Below, one piece after another: positions 56,660 to 64,000 of a stretch of DNA of 64,000 nt (its first letter is position 1; each line of letters opens with the position of its first letter). Origin of the DNA: Bartonella sp. AU16XJBT. Lineage in GTDB: Bacteria > Pseudomonadota > Alphaproteobacteria > Rhizobiales > Rhizobiaceae. Under the pieces are notes generated by a model, which was not told the origin of the DNA, ran no database searches, and was given only the letters and a program-made list of their open reading frames with translations. Where the stretch lies: positions 151,405-215,404 of the forward strand of contig NZ_JAQITF010000004.1 of the NCBI RefSeq assembly GCF_028618665.1, written 5' to 3'. Made by a program: the position numbers and the translations under genes.

Positions 56660-56849
56660 TAAGAGTTTGAAAAAGCTCCAACCTAAACAACAAAAAGCAA
56701 TCTTGTGTTTGATTACTCATGAGATAAGAAATACGGCTTTAAATTTTATTGTAAATCCTTTGAAATTACTTTATACCTTAAAGGGTGACTTTGGTCGTAG
56801 ACGCAACGACCAAGAGGGTCTGAAAGCCCTAAAGTTCGATCATAAAAAT
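56660..56849 (+). pseudogene. 3' fragment of an XRE regulator gene
   Basis: Encodes LKKLQPKQQKAILCLITHEI and the following RNTALNFIV...LLYTLK, almost as in 57005-57454, but lacks the helix-turn-helix half. It ends, like the full copies, in an AGGG...CCCT hairpin and AATTAACCTACTTTTGTGG. Confidence 0.75.
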
Positions 56850-57004
56850 TAACCTACTTTTGTGGGTATCCCGGAATTCCGGGAGATTTTGCCATGTCCA
56901 GGTGTGTCTACACACTAAAAGCAAAAAAAGCTGATTCGAACTCAGTACTTTCAGACTCCCGGAATACTTATGCGAGGGCGCTCGCAACCGGTAGGGGGTC
57001 TTCA
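56850..57004 (+). promoter_or_regulatory. Structured leader of XRE regulator 1 (Brt-like)
   Basis: Contains a perfect 16-bp palindrome TCCCGGAATTCCGGGA (56869-56884); its right arm ATTCCGGGAG is repeated inverted at 56956-56965. A TGCGAG / CTCGCA hairpin (56971-56986) follows just before the ribosome site GGGGG. Repeated at 57491-57641 and 58137-58290. In B. henselae, Brt RNAs lie in this position before XRE (trp) genes. Confidence 0.6.
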
Positions 57005-57454
57005 GTGCAAGCTAAAAATCCACATTCTAACGATATTTTGATAGGCAAGAGAATTCGTTTGAGACGAGAAATGTTGAAAATGTCTCAAAAACAATTAGGG
57101 CACCGTTTAGGCGTGACCTTCCAACAAATCCAAAAATATGAAAAAGGATTGAACCGTGTGGGGGCAGGGCGCTTACAAGAAATTGCTGATATATTGGATA
57201 TCTCTATTTTCTTTTTTTATGCTGATATTTCAACAAAAGAACATGTCTTGCTACCTTATGAAGAAATGACCTCAAGCCAAGAAGAGCATACCCTTTTGAA
57301 AAGTTTTAGAGAGCTTAAACCTAAACAACAAAAAGCAATCTTGTGTTTGATTACTCATGAGATAAGAAATACTGCTTTAAATTTTATTGTAAATCTTTCG
57401 AAATTACTTTATACCTTAAAGAGTAACTTTGGTCGTCTACGCAGCGATCAGTAG
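57005..57454 (+). CDS. XRE-family transcriptional regulator, tandem copy 1
   Basis: 149 aa from a GTG 7 nt after TAGGGGG; the frame is open farther left, but that part is the leader. Helix-turn-helix at residues ~13-67: IGKRIRLRREMLKMSQKQLG, VTFQQIQKYEKGLNRVGAGR, then LQEIADILDISIFFFYAD. The tail (SFRELKPKQQKAILCLITHE) is helical and probably dimerises. Such short XRE proteins with the QIQKYEKG..R pattern are numerous in Bartonella and related alphaproteobacteria. Likely binds the palindromes in its own leader. Confidence 0.85.
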   Translation: MQAKNPHSNDILIGKRIRLRREMLKMSQKQLGHRLGVTFQQIQKYEKGLNRVGAGRLQEIADILDISIFFFYADISTKEHVLLPYEEMTSSQEEHTLLKSFRELKPKQQKAILCLITHEIRNTALNFIVNLSKLLYTLKSNFGRLRSDQ

Positions 57455-57490
57455 GGTCTGAAAGCCCTAAGGTTTGGTACGTGAATTTAA

Positions 57491-57641
57491 CCTACTTTTG
57501 TGGGTATCCCGGAATTCCGGGAGTTTTTGCTATGTCCAGGTGTGCTTGCACACTAAAAGCAAAAAAAGCTGATCCAAACTCAGTACTTTCAGACTCCCGG
57601 AATACTCATGCGAGGGCGCTCGCAACCCGAGGGGGCACAAA
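57491..57641 (+). promoter_or_regulatory. Structured leader of XRE regulator 2
   Basis: Copy of 56850-57004 with the perfect palindrome at 57507-57522 and the same CTCCCGGAAT and GCGAGGGCGCTCGC elements; it differs mainly just before the ribosome site (CGAGGGGGCACAAA). Confidence 0.6.
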
Positions 57642-58016
57642 GTGCAAATTAAAAATCCACATTTTAATGACATTTCAATAGGGCGAAAAATTCGCCATAG
57701 ACGAATTTCAATGAGGCTTTCTCAAAAGGAATTAGGGAAATATCTAGGTGTTAGTTTTCAGCAAATCCAAAAATACGAAAAAGGCGCCAATCGTGTAAGC
57801 GCAGGATGTTTGCTAGAAATCGCTAAAAAACTAGAAGTTCCGATGAGCTTTTTTTATGCGGATCTTTTAACAGCTGATATTGCCACAAAAGAACATGTCT
57901 TGTGCTCTTATGAAGAAATGATTTCAAGCAAAGAAGAGCATATTCTTTTGAAAAGTTTTAGAGAACTCAAACCTAAACAACAAAAAGCAATCTTGTGTTT
58001 GATTGCTGAAAGATAA
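57642..58016 (+). CDS. XRE-family transcriptional regulator, tandem copy 2 (shorter C-terminus)
   Basis: 124 aa from GTG with GAGGGGG upstream. HTH: IGRKIRHRRISMRLSQKELG, VSFQQIQKYEKGANRVSAGC. The DNA-contacting part differs from copy 1 in about a third of positions while the C-terminal part is nearly the same. It ends early (LIAER) because of small changes; the lost C-terminal coding sequence is still visible downstream out of frame up to 58075. Different HTH residues suggest different target sites. Confidence 0.8.
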   Translation: MQIKNPHFNDISIGRKIRHRRISMRLSQKELGKYLGVSFQQIQKYEKGANRVSAGCLLEIAKKLEVPMSFFYADLLTADIATKEHVLCSYEEMISSKEEHILLKSFRELKPKQQKAILCLIAER

Positions 58017-58136
58017 AACACGGCTTTAAATTTTATTGTAAATCTTTCGAAATTACTTTATACTTTGGGTGACTTTGGTCGTAGACGCAACGATCAAGAG
58101 GGTTTCAAAAACCCTAAAGTTCGATCATAAAAATTA

Positions 58137-58400
58137 ACCTACTTTTGTGGGTATCCCGTAATTCCGGGAGTTTTTGCCATGTCCCAGGTGCTGCGCAGCA
58201 CTAAAAGCAAAAAAGCTGATTCGAACTCAGTGTTTTTGACTCCCGGAATACTTATGCGAGGGTGCTCGCGCTTGGCGGGGGCTTTCAGTGCAAGCTAAAA
58301 ATCCACATGTCTAACGATATTTCGTGAGGTCGAAAAATTAGAAACAGTCACTGGAGCTAATGCCAGACAAGCGTTTTTTTCAATGTTTTTACCGTGTTGT
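58137..58400 (+). pseudogene. Third leader plus 5' remnant of an XRE gene
   Basis: Leader with an imperfect palindrome (TCCCGTAATTCCGGGA, 58154-58169), then GTGCAAGCTAAAAATCCACA and a stop after eight codons (insertion GT). The HTH part is gone; only scraps (GGTCGAAAAATTAGAAAC) remain. Confidence 0.7.
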
Positions 58401-58406
58401 CAGAGG

Positions 58407-60584
58407 TTATTTGCTTTTTTCCGTTTGCAAAACTCTTTTTAAAACTAACCAAGCGGCATATTCTTGTAAGACAACACCTAAAAGCGGTCGCGTATAGGGA
58501 AAGGTAAGTTGATCTTCATCATAGCCTTTCATCTGTACGGTTATTGTTGCATGTCCAAGGCTTTCTTGCTGCTGTTCTAGGGTCTCGATGGAAGGTGATA
58601 AGCGCACTTCAACCGCAAACTGTGGAAGGTTTTTTGCATTTTTTTCTGGGGCGTGGAAATATTTTAAAAGTTGTGGATCATGGATGGACCAATGTACCTC
58701 TGCGTGCATGGCTAATTGTTTACACGCCGTGGTGACTTCTCTGCCAACCAAATAGGGGTGAAAATGATTTTCAAATTCTTCGATAAGATGTGGTGCCAAG
58801 GGGGTGGAGGACTGACCAATCAGTTGCACCAGAACATAAGGGCTTTTCCATAAAAAATGGCGTTCAAAGGGTTCATTTGCAAAATGACGATCAACAAAAT
58901 GTGCTATGGTACTTTCATCAATTCCAATCAAAGTCCAGGCATACTCCGCGCGCGATAGAGAAGAATATTTCTTCTCATTTTGCTGTAAATAATCTTCTAA
59001 AAGGGCAAGAGCTTGTGAGGGGGGACCAGGCAAAACAACAAGTGTGCTTTCATCACAAGAAAGGTAAAAACCAGGGGCTGTGCCTGTAGGATTATCAAGC
59101 ACTTTTGCTGTTTTCGGAAACAAGGCTTGACGCGCATTATTCTTATCCGGTGCAATTCCTAATCGCGCCAATTGACCTTTTACTGTGTGCCAAACATCTT
59201 CATGATGCACCAAAGGTTGCCTTACAGCTTGGGCAACGCTATCTCGTGTTTTATCATCAGAGGTTGGTCCCAACCCCCCACTGATAAGGATAAGATCTTC
59301 TTGTCCAAGACAAGAGACAATCGTCTCACTGATTTGCTGTAATTGATCCGCACAAACAAAATGACGCGTGACTTGAATATTTCTTTTTTCCAAGCTTTGG
59401 CTTAAATCTTGTAAATTCGTATTCAAATATTGACCTGAAAGAAGTTCATCACCTACAGTAATAATGGCTGCACGATACACAGAGATAGGCTTCACAAGAA
59501 AATGGCCAACAGTTTCAGCCATTTGACGGGATGAGGCTTCGCCTCCTCGATCATAAGGGACGATTTTCCCCGCACGAATAACCTGATCAACACTTTGAGA
59601 TAATTGTTTTGCTTCCTCTTGAAAGCCTAAATGTTCCAAAAGTAAAGCGGTGGTATAAAGCATGGCAGAAGGGTTTGTTTTATTCTGTCCAGCAATGTTT
59701 GGGGCGCTTCCATGAGCGGGTTTAAAACAAGCAATCTGGCTTCCTACATTGGCTTGAGGTGCAAGCTCCAATCCGCCCATGACACCAGCAGCACAATCAG
59801 AGAGAATAGCGCCAAACATGTTTTCAGCAACAATCACACCAAATTGCTCTGGCTTTGTGGTAATCCACAAAGCAACCATATCAACATGATGAATATCTGC
59901 TTCAATTTCTGGATAGTTTTGCGCGATTTTCTCAAATATTTCCTGCGCAAATTGTCCACTTTCTCGCATAACATTCAGCTTATCAGCAAAAGTAACGCGC
60001 TTTATCCCATGCGCACGTGCATAAGAAAAAGCATAGTCAAATAATCGCTCTAAACCAAAGCGTGTCTGTAGACGGACTGTCCATGCGGCTTCTTCAACAC
60101 CATATTTTGTCAAATTAGGATGTTTTAACCAAGCAGATGTTTCTGGCGTGATACCCAGAAAATCTAATCCCGCATCGAGACCTTCACTCTTCTCTGTGAT
60201 CACACAAAACTCAAAAGGTTTTCGCGGACCAAAAATGTATCTTACCGGACGTATCGTGGCAAACAGACCTAACTTTTGGCAAAGTTGAAGGATAGGAGAA
60301 ACATAGGCAAGGTTTTGCTCCTTTAAATGTGGTGCGCATTCTTTTAAAGCTGCTTCTTTTCCGGGTTCTGTCACAGTGCCAAGTAAAATGGCATCACTTT
60401 CAGCTATTTTTTGCCATGTTGCTTGAGGAACAGAATCCCCTTCCTGTTGCCAACATTTCCAACCAATATCACCATGCGTGAATTCTATTGGCAATTGAAA
60501 TTGCTCTAAGACCATTAACGCTGCATCACAGAGCTCTGGTCCTACGCCATCCCCTGATAGCACAAGAACTTTTTTTTTCATCAT
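58407..60584 (-). CDS. Isocitrate/isopropylmalate-dehydrogenase-like domain fused to CinA-type MoCF domain
   Basis: 725 aa; ATGATG at 60584 with GGAGGGAG upstream. Residues ~3-365: IMDH/IDH fold (SGDGVGPEL, FATIRPVRYIFGP, DKLNVMRESGQF, AHGSAPNIAG). Unusual points: the usual GDILSD metal site reads GAILSD, so the first Asp is Ala, and the usual substrate Arg before the E-G loop is Thr (VITEKSEG). Catalysis on normal substrates is doubtful. Residues ~372-545: CinA/MoCF domain (ITVGDELLSGQYLNTN, SGGLGPTSDDKTRDSV), which in CinA hydrolyses ADP-ribose or related nucleotides. The C-terminal part (~550-725) resembles the CinA middle region. Fusion suggests an NAD(P)-linked repair or salvage role; not proven. 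Confidence 0.8.
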   Translation of the reverse strand: MMKKKVLVLSGDGVGPELCDAALMVLEQFQLPIEFTHGDIGWKCWQQEGDSVPQATWQKIAESDAILLGTVTEPGKEAALKECAPHLKEQNLAYVSPILQLCQKLGLFATIRPVRYIFGPRKPFEFCVITEKSEGLDAGLDFLGITPETSAWLKHPNLTKYGVEEAAWTVRLQTRFGLERLFDYAFSYARAHGIKRVTFADKLNVMRESGQFAQEIFEKIAQNYPEIEADIHHVDMVALWITTKPEQFGVIVAENMFGAILSDCAAGVMGGLELAPQANVGSQIACFKPAHGSAPNIAGQNKTNPSAMLYTTALLLEHLGFQEEAKQLSQSVDQVIRAGKIVPYDRGGEASSRQMAETVGHFLVKPISVYRAAIITVGDELLSGQYLNTNLQDLSQSLEKRNIQVTRHFVCADQLQQISETIVSCLGQEDLILISGGLGPTSDDKTRDSVAQAVRQPLVHHEDVWHTVKGQLARLGIAPDKNNARQALFPKTAKVLDNPTGTAPGFYLSCDESTLVVLPGPPSQALALLEDYLQQNEKKYSSLSRAEYAWTLIGIDESTIAHFVDRHFANEPFERHFLWKSPYVLVQLIGQSSTPLAPHLIEEFENHFHPYLVGREVTTACKQLAMHAEVHWSIHDPQLLKYFHAPEKNAKNLPQFAVEVRLSPSIETLEQQQESLGHATITVQMKGYDEDQLTFPYTRPLLGVVLQEYAAWLVLKRVLQTEKSK

Positions 60585-60844
60585 CTCTCCCTCCATTCAT
60601 CAACGACTGCATTCGTCATGACAGTACTCTCCCTCCCACAAATGCAACCACACCCTAGAGAGGTAATCTTATATTCATGATTTATACAATGGCTTTTTGT
60701 GTGATGATGAACCAAAGCTGTCACTTTTTCCCTCTTAACGCTTAAAAACGTGTCCTTATCCTTAATAAGCTTATCTCTACCATGCTTTCCCAATAAGCGT
60801 TTAAATTCACGTGTCATACTTTTTTGATCTTTTGGAACTCCCAT
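60581..60844 (-). CDS. Small hypothetical protein overlapping the fusion gene start
   Basis: 87 aa; basic N-terminus (KDQKSMTREFKRLLGKHGRD), Cys/His-rich middle (HHHTKSHCINHEY, GCGCICGR). It ends inside the ATGATG of the next gene. No ribosome site and no family recognised; the overlap fits a real upstream gene, but the composition is only moderately convincing. Confidence 0.35.
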   Translation of the reverse strand: MGVPKDQKSMTREFKRLLGKHGRDKLIKDKDTFLSVKREKVTALVHHHTKSHCINHEYKITSLGCGCICGRESTVMTNAVVDEWRER

Positions 60845-61820
60845 AAGACTCTTTTTTCAATGGTGCCTATCGGTTGCACGAAAGAGTCTCATGTTTCTAA
60901 AGCCGCCGACAGATTACCTTCTTGCCAATACAGATCACCTTCTTGCTAATAAGGTTAGAAGATATCCAAGGCATTGTTGCAAAACTTTATCTGGATAGTC
61001 TGGAGCATTTAAAGTCAAGGAGTGCGCGCGCATTGGGGAGCCCGTGCTGCCAATATTTGTCCTCGTGTTCCAGTTCATAGCAAAGCATACAAGCGCAAAA
61101 GCCTCATAAAAGCGCTCCTTTGAACTTTGCTGTAAGGGGATACCTTCTAGCGTAGCGTTGCTCGAAAAAAGAGATAATGTGTTTCATCGTGTAACCTTAA
61201 ATCCTCTCGCTAAAAATAAATTTTTAAAAGAGAGAAGCTTCCTTTGTTCCCAATGGGTATTACAAGCGCAAGAATAACACGGTGTAAACACATGGCGTTT
61301 AAACGCTTTGTGTGCTTTTTTGTTTTAAAGTTTGGAGAGTCATGAGTCCCTCTTCTAATCCTAAAGACATTTTACTTTCTAGCAACGCTTAAATTATTTA
61401 AGGCTAAAAGAAAATCGTGAGCGCTTTGATGCACTGGTCAAACAAAAGAATGGTTCTTTAGATTTTCTGTTTGTTGCAAGATTTTACTTCATCATTTTTA
61501 TTGAGACAGAGTCGTAAAAGTGTGACCCTTTATATTTCCCCATAGAAAAAGAGCTGTGTTTTATACTTTATCTGCCTTTATCATCACTGCTTTTCGTTCA
61601 CTCATTTTAATAAATGTTCATTTGTAAAAATGCGTGAAAATGATAGAGAGATCTATAATTTATGAGGGGCTGGAATATTGGGGGCTTGAAAAATCGCCTT
61701 GCAAAAAACAGTTCCCGAAAGGAAAAAGTGGCGCGTGACACTTCAAAGGAGGTGGCTTTGAAAGAGCGATCAAAGGGGGACTGGGAAGAGCGATCATCAA
61801 AGCGGGGCTTTGAAAGAAGC
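60845..61820. other. Gap without a clear gene
   Basis: A 62-codon plus-strand frame at 61662-61850 is Lys/Ser/Arg-rich and unlikely. GCAAGAATAACACGG and similar strings look like decayed coding DNA. Nothing supportable. Confidence 0.5.
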
Positions 61821-62642
61821 CTACCAAAAATCTGGAACTTCAGGCTTTAAATGAGGACCAATCCGTACCGCTGAGACCTTTTCTGCTAAACCAGTGCGAT
61901 CTGAAATCTCAACCGCGAAACCACAAAGGGTGGCCGGACCACACGCTGGTTCAAAGCGATCTTGCTTTGTCTTATAAAGAAAACGGTGTAACGGTTCTTC
62001 TTTATCCATGCCAAGGGATGAGTTGTAATCGCCACACATGCCAGCATCTGTTAAATAAGCACTGCCGCCTTCTAAAATCTGCGCATCAGCGGTGGGAATA
62101 TGTGTATGGGTGCCAACGATAACACTTACACGACCATCAAGAAAATGGCCAAAACATTGCTTCTCACTCGTTGTCTCTGCGTGAAAATCAAAAATAATCG
62201 CATCGGCTTGCTCCATCAAGGAACAGGCGAGCAGAATATTTTCCGCTATTTCAAAGGGATCGGTAACTTTATACGGCATAAAAACACTGCCCAACAGATT
62301 GGCGACAAGAACACGGGCGCCATTTTTTGCGGTAAAAACACCTGCACCTCTTCCTGGAGTGTCTTTCGAGAAATTGGCAGGACGTAAAAAACGATCACTC
62401 TCATGGGCATACTGTAAGGCTTCTTTGTGGGAAAAAGCATGGTTGCCGGTGGTGACAACATCAACACCCGCCATTAAAAGATCTTGATACGTTTCTTGCT
62501 TGAGACCAAAACCATCAGAGGCATTTTCACCATTCACGACAACAAAATCAAGCTGCCATTTCTCAATTAGCTGAGGAAGATGCTCAAAGACAACTTTACA
62601 GCCTGTGTTCCCAACAATGTCACCTAAAAATAAAAACCGCAT
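61821..62642 (-). CDS. YmdB-family (TIGR00282-type) metallophosphoesterase
   Basis: 273 aa from the ATG at 62642; a GTG 15 nt upstream is possible. Metal-binding residues in the family order: FLGDIVG (Asp), VVNGENASDGFG (Asn, Glu), TTGNHAFSHKE (Asn-His), DFHAETTSEK (His), VIVGTHTHIPTAD (His-x-His). The length is typical. Members hydrolyse 2',3'-cyclic nucleotides or related phosphodiesters. Lies 18 nt downstream of the folate gene, as in other Rhizobiales, so they form an operon. Confidence 0.9.
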   Translation of the reverse strand: MRFLFLGDIVGNTGCKVVFEHLPQLIEKWQLDFVVVNGENASDGFGLKQETYQDLLMAGVDVVTTGNHAFSHKEALQYAHESDRFLRPANFSKDTPGRGAGVFTAKNGARVLVANLLGSVFMPYKVTDPFEIAENILLACSLMEQADAIIFDFHAETTSEKQCFGHFLDGRVSVIVGTHTHIPTADAQILEGGSAYLTDAGMCGDYNSSLGMDKEEPLHRFLYKTKQDRFEPACGPATLCGFAVEISDRTGLAEKVSAVRIGPHLKPEVPDFW

Positions 62643-62660
62643 AGGCACTTTAATCACATT

Positions 62661-63266
62661 TTAGTGTTTTAAGAAACCTTTTTCTGTAAAAATTCCCTGA
62701 ACCTGGAGATCATGTTCGGCTCTGGGAATAGAGGAAACCTCCTGACACGAAAATCCTATGCCCCATAAGGTCATTTTATGTCCTTGTTTTTCAAGGGCTT
62801 CAATCGCACGGTCATAATAACCACCTCCATAGCCAAGACGGTGACAGTGACCATCAAACGCAGAAAGCGGAACAATGATCATGTTGGGGATAACAATGGC
62901 ATTGTCTGCACCTGGCCCTAAGGTGCCAAAACGCATGGGCTCGAGTCGCGTGCTCAGCGAAAATGCTCGAAAAATCATGGTGGTGGAGTCAAGCACGGCT
63001 GGTAAGGATAGGCGCCCACCGCGTAGTGCTATTGCCTCAAGGAGAGGGCGTGGGTCAATTTCCGATTTGATGGGCCAATAGCCTGCCAAAATGAGGCGTG
63101 AAAAATCTGTTCCTTTTTTTTCAAGGGTTTCAATAAAGTGGCGACAAGCGCGTTGTGAAAATAGGGCACGCTCTTCTTTTGAAAGAGCCTCACGCCGCAA
63201 TAAACCACTCTTGCGCTGCTGTGCACGAAGAGATGAAGCTGTTTCAGAAAGGGAATTTGGGGTCAT
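62661..63266 (-). CDS. ygfA: 5-formyltetrahydrofolate cyclo-ligase
   Basis: 201 aa. Converts 5-formyl-THF to 5,10-methenyl-THF using ATP, keeping folate available for one-carbon transfer. Family landmarks: LRREALSKEERALFSQRACR near the N-terminus, YWPIKSEIDPRPLLE (folate site), and the ATP/metal loop RLGYGGGYYDRAIEAL. The length is normal. It is followed by the YmdB-type gene. A second, nearly identical copy begins 811 bp upstream and leaves the window. Confidence 0.93.
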   Translation of the reverse strand: MTPNSLSETASSLRAQQRKSGLLRREALSKEERALFSQRACRHFIETLEKKGTDFSRLILAGYWPIKSEIDPRPLLEAIALRGGRLSLPAVLDSTTMIFRAFSLSTRLEPMRFGTLGPGADNAIVIPNMIIVPLSAFDGHCHRLGYGGGYYDRAIEALEKQGHKMTLWGIGFSCQEVSSIPRAEHDLQVQGIFTEKGFLKH

Positions 63267-63429
63267 TGTCTCGCCAATTATTCAGCCGCTACTTTATAAG
63301 CTTTTGGTATTTTATCCATTGTTGGCATTTTGTATGTTGGCATTTTGTAAATCGCTTTATGGACAAAAGTCCGTGTGCGCAAAACAAGCGCATTGTGAAA
63401 ATAGGGACCGCTCTTGTGTTTGCGACAAT
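63267..63429. other. Junction of the tandem duplication
   Basis: Between the two copies. The minus strand reads KMPTMDKIPKAYKVAAE then stop, perhaps the C-terminal end of a gene that normally precedes ygfA. 63381-63412 (AAGCGCATTGTGAAAATAGGG) repeats part of ygfA (63148 region). Confidence 0.45.
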
Positions 63430-64000
63430 GTCACCTAAAAATAAAAACCGCATAGGCACTTTAATCACATTTTAGTGTTTTAAGAAACCTTTTTCTGTAA
63501 AAATTCCCTGAACCTGGAGATCATGTTCGGCTCTGGGAATAGAGGAAACCTCCTGACACGAAAATCCTATGCCCCATAAGGTCATTTTATGTCCTTGTTT
63601 TTCAAGGGCTTCAATCGCACGGTCATAATAACCACCTCCATAGCCAAGACGGTGACAGTGACCATCAAACGCAGAAAGCGGAACAATGATCATGTTGGGG
63701 ATAACAATGGCATTGTCTGCACCTGGCCCTAAGGTGCCAAAACGCATGGGCTCGAGTCGCGTGCTCAGCGAAAATGCTCGAAAAATCATGGTGGTGGAGT
63801 CAAGCACGGCTGGTAAGGATAGGCGCCCACCGCGTAGTGCTATTGCCTCAAGGAGAGGGCGTGGGTCAATTTCCGATTTGATGGGCCAATAGCCTGCCAA
63901 AATGAGGCGTGAAAAATCTGTTCCTTTTTTTTCAAGGGTTTCAATAAAGTGGCGACAAGCGCGTTGTGAAAATAGGGCACGCTCTTCTTTTGAAAGAGCC
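63430..64000. repeat. 811-bp tandem duplication, second copy (truncated by window end)
   Basis: 63430-64000 equals 62619-63189 with no difference that I can see, from inside the first codons of the YmdB gene through most of ygfA. Confidence 0.95.
63472..64000 (-). CDS. 5-formyltetrahydrofolate cyclo-ligase, second copy (partial)
   Basis: C-terminal 175 codons of a gene identical to 62661-63189 as far as the window goes; the start lies beyond position 64000. Contains the same YWPIKSEIDP and RLGYGGGYYDR motifs. Downstream it runs into only the first few codons of a YmdB copy (63430-63471), so here the partner gene is missing. Either a very recent duplication or an assembly artefact. Confidence 0.85.
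   Translation of the reverse strand, partial: ALSKEERALFSQRACRHFIETLEKKGTDFSRLILAGYWPIKSEIDPRPLLEAIALRGGRLSLPAVLDSTTMIFRAFSLSTRLEPMRFGTLGPGADNAIVIPNMIIVPLSAFDGHCHRLGYGGGYYDRAIEALEKQGHKMTLWGIGFSCQEVSSIPRAEHDLQVQGIFTEKGFLKH

Overview
The window looks like accessory-rich chromosome of an alphaproteobacterium, most likely a rodent-associated Bartonella. The pointers are AT-rich genes set in long, decayed, G-skewed intergenic DNA, YopJ-family effectors, prophage modules, XRE regulators behind conserved structured leaders, and a Rhizobiales-type tRNA-Thr / small basic protein / murA block. The species cannot be named from sequence alone.

Layout. 1-3.0 kb (minus strand): a compact operon of two radical SAM enzymes around an MFS transporter fused to an aminoglycoside-phosphotransferase-like kinase. 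3.0-4.8 kb: decayed DNA with direct repeats. 4.8-6.0 kb: phage lysis cassette (endolysin, i-spanin-like, o-spanin-like lipoprotein, small membrane protein). 6.5-10.4 kb: tandem triplication of a YopJ-family acetyltransferase gene, all three with the catalytic His/Glu/Cys. 10.4-16 kb: decayed DNA with repeats, one phage-type gene and an integrase remnant. 16-31.4 kb: the most unusual part, an array of small membrane-protein modules, here called A and B. They occur as separate genes or as A-B / B-A fusions. Two B modules are joined to a large soluble domain, D, whose C-terminus resembles a PD-(D/E)XK nuclease; several decayed copies lie between them. 32.4-33.2 kb: a duplicated small membrane-protein gene. 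33.5-34.5 kb: eleven tandem ~87-bp units, each with two hairpins. 36.4-50 kb: prophage or plasmid-like replication and regulation genes (DUF1376-like protein, TOPRIM-helicase with a 42-bp repeat expansion, XRE repressor, YqaJ-like nuclease), five membrane proteins sharing an HLGLSWLWFSN motif, and a J-domain protein. 50.4-53.3 kb: a two-module gene split by one in-frame TGA, a possible small RNA with a strong terminator, and a 206-bp tandem repeat.

53.3-55.2 kb is core genome: tRNA-Thr(GGT), a small basic protein, and murA. 55.2-58.4 kb is an insertion flanked by a second, broken copy of the murA 3' end; it contains a tandem XRE-regulator array with structured leaders like the Brt-trp units of B. 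henselae. 58.4-64 kb is core-like: a dehydrogenase-CinA fusion, a YmdB-type phosphoesterase, and 5-formyltetrahydrofolate cyclo-ligase in a recent 811-bp tandem duplication that runs off the window.

How it fits together. The window has been shaped by tandem duplication followed by decay. Nearly every accessory family is present in two or more copies plus fragments: YopJ, A/B/D modules, the HLGLSWLWFSN proteins, XRE regulators, the small secreted pair, and even the ends of core genes. Phage-type replication, lysis and integrase remnants suggest that at least one prophage contributed, possibly using tRNA-Thr as its integration site.
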